44,381 nt of DNA from Nitrospirota bacterium (GCA_021789735.1 JAJYJB010000010.1:1-44381), one strand, 5' to 3'; shown: positions 16,165 to 23,984, numbered from the stretch's first letter. The notes: generated by a model not told the origin, from the sequence alone. Translations and numbers: made by a program.

Positions 16165-17201
16165 GCTTGCCTCCTGTAATTGAAAACTTCATCCATCATG
16201 GCTTTTATGTTCTGTATGGGAACGGTGGGCCAGATGTCGCAGCCCGGCCAGACCGCGTCCACCCCGTCATCCATGCACTTCCTTATGGCCTGGCGGACAT
16301 TGGCCTCGGAGCCGGCCACCAGGATGTTATAAGGGTCGTAATTGCCGAAAAGAAGCGCGCTTCCTATCTTCTTCCTGGTCTCCGCCACGTCGTTTTTCTG
16401 GTCCACGCTGATGGCGGAGGCCCCCGACTCCACCATGAAGGGCGCTATGTCATTGGTCTTCCCGCATATATGGAGGACCGTATTTGTCCTTAGCTGCCCG
16501 AATATCTTTTTCAGGTACGGGAGGATCAGGTTTTTGAACACCCTGGGGGAAAGGACGTCGGAGGTGGCGCCCATCTCCCTTACCGTGATGTAATCGGCCC
16601 CGGCCTCCTCGAACTCCCTTGCGCAAAGCACGATGGCATCGGCCAGTATGTCCATAAGGCCCCCCACCTTGTCGGGCTTCTTGAAGGAGAGTTTCAGAAG
16701 GTCGTTCAGCTCCATTATCTGGCCTGCCAGCGTGAAGGGCCCAAGCACATAGGTGCCCACGGCAACTTCTCCTCCGATGCCGGCCTTCACCAGGCTTATG
16801 GCCTCCTTCACAAGCGGGATCCTCCCCCTGCGGGTGAAGTCCGGGGGAATGCTTATGCCCATCTCCTCTTCGTTATGGATTATCTTCTTTCTGATCGTCG
16901 GATAAAGGATGTCGTCCAAGTGGGAGTAGACGTTTATCTCGCAGCCGAGCGCCTCCGCCTCCACGCAGAGGTCAAACGGCACGACGCCGCACTCAAACCC
17001 AGTCAGCTTGTAAGTGGAGGCGGCCACATCCGCCATCATTTTAGCGTTTGAGTGCAGGGCGGCAAACTTGTATCCGAGCCTGCCAAGCCCCTCCGTCGTG
17101 GCGTTTCCCATCCCACTGAAACATGGCGGCCTGTCCACCTTTTCACCCGCGAAAAGTTTCAGGACCCGCTCTTTTGGCGTCATCGTACTCGTCTCTGCCA
17201 T
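16161..17201 (-). CDS. Methylcobamide:coenzyme M methyltransferase-like protein (MtaA/MtbA, second copy)
   Basis: This 346-residue protein belongs to the uroporphyrinogen-decarboxylase superfamily. It carries the zinc site of the MtaA/MtbA branch: H244-I-C246 in VLHICGKT and C321 in WPGCDIWPTVP. These three ligands bind Zn, which activates the thiol of coenzyme M for methylation from methyl-Co(III). The heme-pathway decarboxylase HemE lacks this triad. The N-terminus MTPKERVLKLFAGEKVDRPP is typical. Related enzymes (CmuA, vanillate O-demethylase MT-I) use the same fold to take methyl groups from other substrates, so the substrate is open. Translational coupling to the corrinoid protein and CoM synthesis in the same run favour CoM. 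Confidence 0.88.
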   Translation of the reverse strand: MAETSTMTPKERVLKLFAGEKVDRPPCFSGMGNATTEGLGRLGYKFAALHSNAKMMADVAASTYKLTGFECGVVPFDLCVEAEALGCEINVYSHLDDILYPTIRKKIIHNEEEMGISIPPDFTRRGRIPLVKEAISLVKAGIGGEVAVGTYVLGPFTLAGQIMELNDLLKLSFKKPDKVGGLMDILADAIVLCAREFEEAGADYITVREMGATSDVLSPRVFKNLILPYLKKIFGQLRTNTVLHICGKTNDIAPFMVESGASAISVDQKNDVAETRKKIGSALLFGNYDPYNILVAGSEANVRQAIRKCMDDGVDAVWPGCDIWPTVPIQNIKAMMDEVFNYRRQA

Positions 17202-17270
17202 CGGCTTTTTTCCCTTTCTGATCTAAAAAATTTATTGATGGATTTTTCCTTTTTTCTTTCCCTTTTCCTT

Positions 17271-18224
17271 CTATTTCCTGGCCCCCCCGGCAACGAGCTT
17301 CTCTATGAAATCCGGGAAGAATTTCCTTATCGGCAGTTCACCTCCGGGGGCGATGGTGCCTGTCTCCGTGTACAAAAGAGTGGAAAGCAGAATGTGCGCG
17401 GTGGCCACCGCCGGAAATATCCTTGGCGCCGTGACGATAGGCCCGTAAAAATTAAAATCGCTCCAGAGGACCGAGGACATGCCCTGCGCCACGGCATCCA
17501 TCGCCTTGAACCCTTCAAGCCCCCAGGCCTCCCTGGACTGCTTCCACATATGGGTGCCGTTTGAGTAGGCCCCGCCGCAGGGCAGCCCCAGCTTCTCCTT
17601 GATAAGCCTGTTTGCCACAAGCGACAGCGAGGTGGCGGGCAGGTTCATGACGGAGGTGTCCACTATCACCGTATCGAAATCCGCCGCCCCCTGTGAAAGT
17701 ATGCCCTCAAGCGACCTGAGCCTTCCCGCGGGGCTCTGGTCCTTGTCATCGAATGCCTGGACAACGACGTGTTTGATGCCCAGGTCCTTGAGTCTTGCCA
17801 CCTGTCCGCTTATGTCCTTGTCCCACGGGGTGATGCTGTTGTACAGGAATCTATCCTGAACGCCAAGCCTGGCGATGTATTCGGTTGCCTTTGCCCGCTG
17901 CTCGGCCACCCACATGTCGATGCCGAAGGGCATGCTGCCTGAGGCCGTCTCCAGAAAAAAATCTATGTATATCTTCGCCTCCTCAGGGGTGTTGGCCACC
18001 ATTGCCACCATCCCCGGTATGCCCGTTGAGCGGGTGAGCTCCTCCTGGTTTTTTATGAGCTCCTTTGCCTTCTGCCTGTCAAAATTGCCCTTCCTGTCCG
18101 CCAGGATACGGTCCTTGTTGTGGAACATCGAGGCTATGAGGACCGGAGGGTTGCTGCCCGCCGGACCCCCTATCCGGACGTCCCCTATGTTAAAAACCTT
18201 CTGCGCCGCGTCAAACCCGAACAT
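17271..18224 (-). CDS. MtrH-family tetrahydropterin:corrinoid methyltransferase
   Basis: This 317-residue TIM-barrel protein resembles MtrH, the subunit of methyl-tetrahydromethanopterin:CoM methyltransferase that moves the methyl group between pterin and corrinoid. It also resembles bacterial relatives (MtgA, CmuB, O-demethylase MT-II) that use tetrahydrofolate. Recognisable segments are NIGDVRIGG near the start, LIASMFHNKDRI, DMWVAEQRAKATEYI and LPCGGAYSNG. No other Mtr subunit is present; the neighbouring soluble corrinoid protein would replace MtrA. It sits between the CMD-family gene (59-base gap) and the second MtaA-type gene (69-base gap). The pterin (H4F or H4MPT) cannot be told from sequence. 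Confidence 0.9.
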   Translation of the reverse strand: MFGFDAAQKVFNIGDVRIGGPAGSNPPVLIASMFHNKDRILADRKGNFDRQKAKELIKNQEELTRSTGIPGMVAMVANTPEEAKIYIDFFLETASGSMPFGIDMWVAEQRAKATEYIARLGVQDRFLYNSITPWDKDISGQVARLKDLGIKHVVVQAFDDKDQSPAGRLRSLEGILSQGAADFDTVIVDTSVMNLPATSLSLVANRLIKEKLGLPCGGAYSNGTHMWKQSREAWGLEGFKAMDAVAQGMSSVLWSDFNFYGPIVTAPRIFPAVATAHILLSTLLYTETGTIAPGGELPIRKFFPDFIEKLVAGGARK

Positions 18225-18283
18225 GCCTTCTCCTTAGGACGGGGCGGGCACGCCCGGAAGGCGCGCCCCCCGCATTTTTTTTA

Positions 18284-18730
18284 TTAGAATACGCCGTGGT
18301 CGAACCTCGGCTGGGGCAGGTACTCCCATTTTTCGCCCTTCCTGTACTTGGCCTCGATGTCAAGGCACTTCAAGGCGTACTCGAACGCGTACGGTATGCC
18401 CGGCCCTCCGGGGACAAAGCCCGCGAGTATCATGCCCACGGCGGCCGCCTCGAATATCTCTCCGGTCGTTGCCCCGGCGTTTATCGCGGGCACAACGTGG
18501 ATGATGCACCTGGGCGAGCAGTACGCCACGCCGCCCGACATGAACATAAGCTCCTTATGCTTCCTCGAGAGTGCGCCATCCCCGAATATGCTCTCGTAGA
18601 AATCCGCGAACGTCCTGCCGGGCTCCGGGGTGACGGTGTTTATTATCTGGAACATCCTGGGGACAAACCCGCATTTCTCCTTCATGTACGCGTTCACTTC
18701 TTCGACTGTCATCTTTTTCTGTTCGGCCAT
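18284..18730 (-). CDS. Carboxymuconolactone decarboxylase/AhpD-family protein
   Basis: The product has 148 residues from the ATG with AAGGAG six bases upstream. A longer in-frame start at 18790 has GGGAGG four bases before it, so both are possible, but the added residues look non-conserved. The CMD fold is shown by the helical core around LMFMSGGVAYCSPRCIIHVVPAINAGAT. Its cysteine site is C-SPR-C-II-H (CxxxCxxH) rather than the CxxC of AhpD. Such proteins act as thiol-dependent reductases or decarboxylases. CMD-family genes often accompany corrinoid methyltransferases, but the role is unknown. Here it might handle a thiol such as CoM; that is speculation. Confidence 0.8.
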   Translation of the reverse strand: MAEQKKMTVEEVNAYMKEKCGFVPRMFQIINTVTPEPGRTFADFYESIFGDGALSRKHKELMFMSGGVAYCSPRCIIHVVPAINAGATTGEIFEAAAVGMILAGFVPGGPGIPYAFEYALKCLDIEAKYRKGEKWEYLPQPRFDHGVF

Positions 18731-18839
18731 TTTCTTCTCCTTCTTCCGGCCCCACTTGAAGCCGGATGCTTTTGCTAAAAAGTCTCTCATAGAACCTCCC
18801 AAAAACGGACCTTCCCCGCCCCCCTTCACCTCCTTCCGG

Positions 18840-19868
18840 TCAGTATTTCCATTCCCTGGCGACCTGTATCAGTTTCTGAATATTCTCGTAAGGCACGGTC
18901 GGAGGGATGTCGCAGCCCGGCATAAGGACAAAGCCGCCGTCTGTGCCGACCGTGCTTATCAGCCGTCTGCACTCCGCCTCCACTTCCTGCGCGCTTCCGT
19001 TCAGCATTATCTTCACGGGGTCCACGTTGCCGCCGAAGCACATCTTGCCGTGGAGCACTTCCCTGGCCTTGACGATGTCCGTCTTGTGGTCCAGGCTTAT
19101 GCAGCTTGCTCCTGTTGCCGGGAAGAGGTCCAGACGGTCGGTGGTGTTCCCGCATATATGCAGGAGGGTGTGGGCCCCTTTTGACCTGGCCCAGTCGGTA
19201 AACTTCTTGAGGTAGGGGAGCGCGAACTTCTCGAACTGCTTCTTCGAGATCAGGTCCCCGGAGGCCGTCGGGTCGGCCAGGCTTATGACCTCAAGGGTCC
19301 CGTCCTCGACCAGAGGCTCGTACAGGCGGATGAGCAGATGGGTGGCGAAGTCCACCACCTTCTCCACAAAGGCGGGCCTCTTGAAAGTGGCCTTCATCAT
19401 CGCCTCCTCGCCCACAAAACGCGCCGCAAGGGTGAACGGCCCCCAGGCGGTCAGGGTAACGGCGTAGTTGTTGCCTATCTTTGCGTTGGCAAGCTTTGTC
19501 GCCTTCCTGGTGGTCTCGACTACCTTGTCGCTGTTTATCCGGTCCATGTCCAGTTTCTGAAGGTCTTCCTCGGAGGCCACAAGCGGGGCCTCAAGGTCCG
19601 GAGCCCCGATCTCCCTGAACTTTATGGAGCCGCCCAGCGCCGAGGCATGAAAGTTGTTGTACCCGGAGCCCGCATAGACTATATCGCACAGGAGCTTCTC
19701 AGACATCGTCACAAGCATATCGGACATCCGGACGGCGTCCTCTGAGAGTTCCTGGAAAGAAGACCCGTAATGTCTGATGCTCCACATGCCCGCCCCGAAA
19801 AGTGTGGCGGGCACCCTGTCCGCCTTGCCGCCTTCAAACGCCCTTAAAATCGTCTCCCTTGGTGTCAT
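18840..19868 (-). CDS. Methylcobamide:coenzyme M methyltransferase-like protein (MtaA/MtbA, first copy)
   Basis: This 342-residue protein is a paralogue of the gene at 16161-17201. The Zn-ligand triad is H237-I-C239 in LLHICGNT and C319 in MPGCDIPPTVP, at nearly the residue numbers of archaeal MtaA/MtbA. MTPRETILRAFEGGKADRVP is the usual N-terminus. The two copies diverge clearly (for example in the substrate-side region 50-150). One may act on CoM and the other on a different methyl donor, as MtaA/MtbA differ in corrinoid partner. The ATG overlaps the stop of the upstream receiver-like gene by 4 bases, placing it at the head of the structural genes. Confidence 0.88.
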   Translation of the reverse strand: MTPRETILRAFEGGKADRVPATLFGAGMWSIRHYGSSFQELSEDAVRMSDMLVTMSEKLLCDIVYAGSGYNNFHASALGGSIKFREIGAPDLEAPLVASEEDLQKLDMDRINSDKVVETTRKATKLANAKIGNNYAVTLTAWGPFTLAARFVGEEAMMKATFKRPAFVEKVVDFATHLLIRLYEPLVEDGTLEVISLADPTASGDLISKKQFEKFALPYLKKFTDWARSKGAHTLLHICGNTTDRLDLFPATGASCISLDHKTDIVKAREVLHGKMCFGGNVDPVKIMLNGSAQEVEAECRRLISTVGTDGGFVLMPGCDIPPTVPYENIQKLIQVAREWKY

Positions 19869-20266
19869 GGTGCCCCCTGTATTTTTTTTAAAGAAGAAAA
19901 TTCGCTTTCCGCACCTCCGCCCCCGATCGCGAGGACGGCACGGACCGCCTCCTTGAACTCCTCCAGGTCGACCGGGGCCTCGATGTTCACCGCCCCCGGA
20001 GAAGCCTGGCCGACAACTATAACGGGCAGGCCCGGCGAAACGGACTTGATCACCTGTACGGCGTCACCTGTGGAAAGGCCGAAAGGCCCGGGATCGATGG
20101 TCACGAAACTGTAGTCCCCGCCGCTGATCATCTGCATGGCCAGGATCAGGCGGTCCGCCATGTCCACCTCGTATCCCTCCTGCCGCAGCAGCCCGTATAG
20201 ACTTTTGGCCAGCACAGGGTCATGCGTGCAGAAAAGAACTTTTTTGTTTTTACCCTTCACGACCAT
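19865..20266 (-). CDS. Degenerate receiver-domain protein
   Basis: A stand-alone CheY-like domain of about 130 residues. The core reads KKVLFCTHDP, then FVTIDPGPFG with the Asp at the phosphorylation position, then LPVIVVGQAS. The conserved lysine before the last helix is missing (EAPVDLEEF instead of the usual K-P), and only one acidic residue remains at the N-terminus. Classical phosphorylation is therefore doubtful. Start choice is difficult: a GTG at 20290 would lie inside the sigma-54 promoter and the ATG at 20266 just upstream of the predicted transcript start (about 20263). A GTG at 20260 would make the mRNA nearly leaderless. It ends in a 4-base overlap with the first MtaA-type gene. 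Confidence 0.7.
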   Translation of the reverse strand: MVVKGKNKKVLFCTHDPVLAKSLYGLLRQEGYEVDMADRLILAMQMISGGDYSFVTIDPGPFGLSTGDAVQVIKSVSPGLPVIVVGQASPGAVNIEAPVDLEEFKEAVRAVLAIGGGGAESEFSSLKKIQGAP

Positions 20267-20273
20267 AGAAACA

Positions 20274-20289
20274 AGCAACAGGCGTGCCA
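20274..20289 (-). promoter_or_regulatory. Consensus sigma-54 promoter of the CoM/methyltransferase operon
   Basis: On the minus strand TGGCACG (20289-20283), four bases, then TTGCT (20278-20274) match the sigma-54 consensus exactly, with GG and GC elements 10 bases apart as required. Transcription would start near 20263 and run into 13 minus-strand genes. The adjacent upstream gene encodes an NtrC-type sigma-54 activator, which strongly supports function. Confidence 0.85.
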
Positions 20290-20375
20290 CCCTTGGTGGG
20301 TTGGCCGGAAGCCCGCTTTCTCAAAGGGTTTTTGGCATGGGAGAAAAGACGAGGCGCAAAAAAGCGGGATAGTTG

Positions 20376-20419
20376 TTGGGGAAAAATTACCTGGCCGTGG
20401 GGAATTTTTCCCCATGGCC
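20376..20419. promoter_or_regulatory. Candidate enhancer (upstream activator) sites for the sigma-54 promoter
   Basis: A 27-base inverted repeat spans 20393-20419; its arms GGCCGTGGGGAA and TTCCCCATGGCC differ at one position. A third half-site, TGGGGAA at 20377-20383, lies exactly 21 bases (two helical turns) from the one at 20398-20404. The sites are about 115-155 bases upstream of the predicted sigma-54 transcript start, the usual place for NtrC-type activator binding. The inverted repeat could instead act as a terminator for the activator gene ending at 20427, although no direct U-tract follows. Confidence 0.55.
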
Positions 20420-20426
20420 AAAAAGC

Positions 20427-21785
20427 TCAGGAGGGGTCCGTTTTCGCCGGGTCCATACCGTCCATACCGTACTTCCTGAGCTTAAGGTACAGGGTTTTTC
20501 TGTCTATGCCCAGCATCTGGCTTGCCCTGGACTGGTTCCTTCCGGCGGCCTTGAACACCCGTAGTATATAATCCCTCTCCATCTCTTCCAGGGAAAGCCG
20601 TTCGCCCCCGTCCGCGGCTGGCGCCTCGGGAATGAGGACCGCATCCCGCCCTATCGTGCCGGACTCGGACAGTATGACCGCCCTTTCCATTATGTTCTCA
20701 AGCTCCCTTACATTGCCCGGCCAGCGGTAGCCCTTAAGGGCCTCCATCGCCTGCCTTTCGATGCTCTCCATGTTCTTTGAGAACTTGCGGCCGTACTTGA
20801 GGAGGAAGTATCCGGCCAGCTCCTCTATGTCTTCGGGGCGCTCCCTGAGCGGCGGGATGTTGACCGAAAAGACATTGAGCCTGTAATAGAGGTCCTCCCT
20901 GAAGAGGCCCTCCTTGATGAGGCCCCTTATGTCCCTGTTCGTGGCCGCTATCACCCTTACATCCACGGTCAGGTTCTTGTTGCCGCCCACCCGCCTGAAC
21001 TCCCCCGAATCCAGGAACCTGAGGAGCTTGGCCTGGAGCTTCATGGGCATCTCGCCTATCTCGTCCAGAAAGAGCGTGCCCGTGTCCGCCACCTCCACTA
21101 TGCCGTGCTTGGTCTGGTAGGCGTTAGTGAAGGCCCCCTTCTCGTGCCCGAATATCTCCGACTCCATCAGGCTTTCAGAAAGGGTGGCGCAATTGAGCGC
21201 GATGAAGGGCAGATCCCGCCTCTTGCTGCTTCGCCACAGGATGTTGGCGGCCAGTTCCTTGCCGGTGCCGGATTCCCCCTGGATGAGGACCGGAGAGTCC
21301 GTGGGAGCTATCTTTTTTATGAGTGAGATGACATCGCCAAGCTGCCTGCTTTTATAAACGAACTGGGCGGCGGACTCCTTCCTCACCAGCTCCTGTTCGA
21401 GAAGCTTGCTCTTGGTGGAAAGCCTTCCGTATTCATAGGCCCTGTTTATGATGATAACGAGCTCATCGAGCTTGTAAGGTTTCGTCAGGTAGTCGTAGGC
21501 CCCGTTTTTCATTGCAGCAACGGCGGTCTCCACGGTCGCCTTTCCTGTGAGGACTATTATCACGGGGCCGGCCGGGTCGTTTTTCAACTTCTCCATCATG
21601 GAAACCCCGTCCATGCCCGCCATCACGATGTCAAGGAGTATTATGTCAAAGGTCTTCTCCTTGAGGATCTGCAGGGCCTCCCCGCCATCGGCGGCAGCCT
21701 CGACGTAAAAACCTTTCCTGGCAAGCTCCCTTTTAAGGAGCCTCCTGAAGGGCTCCTCGTCGTCCACCGCAAGGACCCTTATCAC
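20427..21785 (-). CDS. NtrC-family sigma-54-dependent response regulator
   Basis: This 452-residue protein has three domains. The receiver (1-120) has the acidic pocket VDDEE at 7-11, phosphorylatable D52 and K102. The AAA+ sigma-54 interaction domain has Walker A GESGTGKE at 170-177, the sigma-54 contact loop as GAFTNA at 217-222 (consensus GAFTGA), and Walker B FLDEIGEMP. A C-terminal Fis-type helix-turn-helix has NQSRASQMLGIDRKTLYLKL. It would activate sigma-54 promoters by ATP-driven remodelling. A consensus sigma-54 site lies just downstream, ahead of the methyltransferase run, the obvious target. The gene overlaps its cognate kinase by 4 bases. Confidence 0.95.
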   Translation of the reverse strand: MIRVLAVDDEEPFRRLLKRELARKGFYVEAAADGGEALQILKEKTFDIILLDIVMAGMDGVSMMEKLKNDPAGPVIIVLTGKATVETAVAAMKNGAYDYLTKPYKLDELVIIINRAYEYGRLSTKSKLLEQELVRKESAAQFVYKSRQLGDVISLIKKIAPTDSPVLIQGESGTGKELAANILWRSSKRRDLPFIALNCATLSESLMESEIFGHEKGAFTNAYQTKHGIVEVADTGTLFLDEIGEMPMKLQAKLLRFLDSGEFRRVGGNKNLTVDVRVIAATNRDIRGLIKEGLFREDLYYRLNVFSVNIPPLRERPEDIEELAGYFLLKYGRKFSKNMESIERQAMEALKGYRWPGNVRELENIMERAVILSESGTIGRDAVLIPEAPAADGGERLSLEEMERDYILRVFKAAGRNQSRASQMLGIDRKTLYLKLRKYGMDGMDPAKTDPS

Positions 21786-23875
21786 GCGTTCCTCACCGCC
21801 TTCTTCCCTTCTTCATGGGCTTCGTGGGTCTTCCTCGTCCCGGGGGCCCTTTTTTCCGCATCCACGGGGAGTTTTATGGTGAAGGCTGTCCCTCTTCCGG
21901 GGGAGCTCTGTGCGTCTATGCTGCCCCCGTGCTCCTCCACTATCTTGTGGCAGATCGAAAGCCCAAGCCCGGTGCCTTCTCCGGCCGTCTTGGTCGTGAA
22001 AAAAGGGTCGAATATCTTGTCCATTATCTCGGCCGGTATGCCCGCGCCCGTGTCCCTTATGACCACCTTTACGACAGGGGGCCGGGAGGCGAAGCCCTCG
22101 CCGTCCGCTCCGTCCTCCATGAGCGTCGTTATCGTGATGCGCCCCTTCTCCGGAGTGAAGTACATGGAGTTTATGATGATGTTCATGAAAAGCTGCCTCA
22201 GGGCGCCGGGTTCCCCATATATCTTTGGCAGGTCCCTCCTCAGGTTGAACTCCATGAGGTGGTTGAGCCTCTTTGCCTTGTGGTTTACAAGAAGGATGAC
22301 CTCCTTGATTATCTCGTTTATGTCCAGTTGGCGGAACGAGCCCGGGGAAGGGCTGGCGAAATCAAGCAGGCTGCGCAGGATGCCCTTGCACCTGAATATC
22401 TCCTTGTGTATCGTCTCCAGGTACTCCGGGAAGTCCTCGAACTCCGGGACCTTCAGCAGGGCGTCTTCCCTGGCCCTGTCCATGAGGGCCTCAGAATAGC
22501 CCGCTATGATGCCCAGAGGATTGTTTATCTCATGGGCGATGCCCGCCACCAGCGTGCCCAGAGAGGCCAGCCTGTTTGACCTTATAAGGTGCTGCTCCAT
22601 CCTCTTCTGGCCGGTGACGTCTTTCAGATAATGCACCATGGCGTACATCCGCCCCTCTTCATCCACAAGTGGATAGACCCAGAAATGGAATATGCCGCTG
22701 TCCCTGCCCGCAAGCTCCAGGAAGGACGGCGTCCTGTTCACCAGGGTCTGCTGGCAAAGCCTGGCCGTCACATGAATGCCTATTTTTTCCATGACCTGCC
22801 TGCACGGCTTGCCGACCACCTGGGAGGCCGTGAAGCCTGTCTTCTCCAGGACCGCCTGGTTTGCCCGTATTATCCGCTGGTTGCCGTCCTCTATCCACAC
22901 CATGTCCGTTATCGCGTCAAACGTCTTTTTCCACTCCTTCTTCTCCTTGGATATCTCCTCGAAAAGAAGGGCGTTCTCAAGCGCCATCGAGATGTGCCTG
23001 GCGACCGGAAGGAGTATGTCGAGGTCTCCCCCGGAGTACTTCGCGGGCGTGGTGCTGTCCAGGTTGAACACGCCCAGCATCCGGTCCTTGAACAGCGGGA
23101 TGCTTATGGTCGAGCGTATGCCCTCATCGGCCAGCTTTTTGTCATCCGGGAAGAGGACCTCTTCCCGGAGGTCGCAATTTATCCATGGCCGGTTGTTTTT
23201 TGCCACCCAGCCCGCGCTGGTTGTCTCTATCGGGGCCTTTACGCCTTTCGGCATGAGCGTCCTCATCCCGGTGTCCAGGGCGAAGATGAGCAGGTTTTTA
23301 TTTTCCTCGTCATAAAGCAGCAGGCTGGCCCTGTCGTAATCAACGATCTTTTTTATCTCCGAGGCGACCATCCTGAATATGGTGCCTATGCTGAGGCTGG
23401 AATTTATTATCCCGCCAAGCTCGTTTATGAGCCCGGCGTGCCCGGGGTCTTCCTTCCTCTCCTGTATGATGACGGCCTGGCAGGCCGGCTGGCTGCGCTT
23501 GATGACGGTGATCTTCGAGGCGAACGTCTCGCCGTTTTTCCTGGTGCAGCGGGATTCAAAACAGCATGTCCGGACGGCCCCTGCCCCGGCCGGGACGGCC
23601 AGGCCCGGAATACCGGCAGCATCGCCCGTCGGCCCGCCATGTCCTTCAGGATGCGTCCCAGCCCAGGGGTCCGCTCCCGCGTGAGGCGCGGCGGTAGAGA
23701 TGAAATCGCCCAGACAGGCGCCCTTTATATCTTCGGGTGAACAGCCCAGAGCGGCGCCGGCTGCCCGGTTTGCCTTGAGGACCTTCCGGTCTTCACCTGC
23801 CAAAACAGCGGGGATGTCAAGGGAATCCAGAGAATCCAGGAGGAATACAAACTCTTCGGAAAACGGTGCGCTCAC
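21782..23875 (-). CDS. Cytoplasmic sensor histidine kinase (PAS-GAF-PAS-HisKA-HATPase)
   Basis: The product has 697 residues from the chosen GTG. No membrane segment is visible, so it senses a cytoplasmic signal. The order is an N-terminal PAS domain (about 15-130), a GAF domain (about 170-310, with SLLLYDEENKNLLIFA), a second PAS (about 330-440), HisKA with AGIAHEINNPLG (phospho-His) and an HATPase with DTGAGIP and GTGLGLSI. It should phosphorylate the NtrC-type regulator whose gene overlaps its stop. A TTG at 23893 is a possible longer start. However, a TATAAT box at 23887-23882 ends 6 bases before the GTG at 23875, which suggests a leaderless GTG start; its -35 box is poor. Confidence 0.9.
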   Translation of the reverse strand: MSAPFSEEFVFLLDSLDSLDIPAVLAGEDRKVLKANRAAGAALGCSPEDIKGACLGDFISTAAPHAGADPWAGTHPEGHGGPTGDAAGIPGLAVPAGAGAVRTCCFESRCTRKNGETFASKITVIKRSQPACQAVIIQERKEDPGHAGLINELGGIINSSLSIGTIFRMVASEIKKIVDYDRASLLLYDEENKNLLIFALDTGMRTLMPKGVKAPIETTSAGWVAKNNRPWINCDLREEVLFPDDKKLADEGIRSTISIPLFKDRMLGVFNLDSTTPAKYSGGDLDILLPVARHISMALENALLFEEISKEKKEWKKTFDAITDMVWIEDGNQRIIRANQAVLEKTGFTASQVVGKPCRQVMEKIGIHVTARLCQQTLVNRTPSFLELAGRDSGIFHFWVYPLVDEEGRMYAMVHYLKDVTGQKRMEQHLIRSNRLASLGTLVAGIAHEINNPLGIIAGYSEALMDRAREDALLKVPEFEDFPEYLETIHKEIFRCKGILRSLLDFASPSPGSFRQLDINEIIKEVILLVNHKAKRLNHLMEFNLRRDLPKIYGEPGALRQLFMNIIINSMYFTPEKGRITITTLMEDGADGEGFASRPPVVKVVIRDTGAGIPAEIMDKIFDPFFTTKTAGEGTGLGLSICHKIVEEHGGSIDAQSSPGRGTAFTIKLPVDAEKRAPGTRKTHEAHEEGKKAVRNA

Positions 23876-23984
23876 AACTTTATTATATATCAAACGGAAG
23901 AGGCGGGGATTGCGCGAAAAAAACTCTTACGGGGTCCTTTTTTGTTTTAAAAGTCCCCCCCGCGGCTGATTTTTTTAAAAAAAC

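Noticed and set aside
16161..19868. Two uroporphyrinogen decarboxylases of haem synthesis
   Set aside because: Both keep the H-x-C...C zinc triad of MtaA/MtbA and lie with corrinoid methyltransferase genes; HemE lacks these ligands.
7838..20290. A full methanogenesis or methane-oxidation locus
   Set aside because: No mcr genes, no Mtr membrane subunits and no CoB synthesis genes are present; the surroundings are bacterial.
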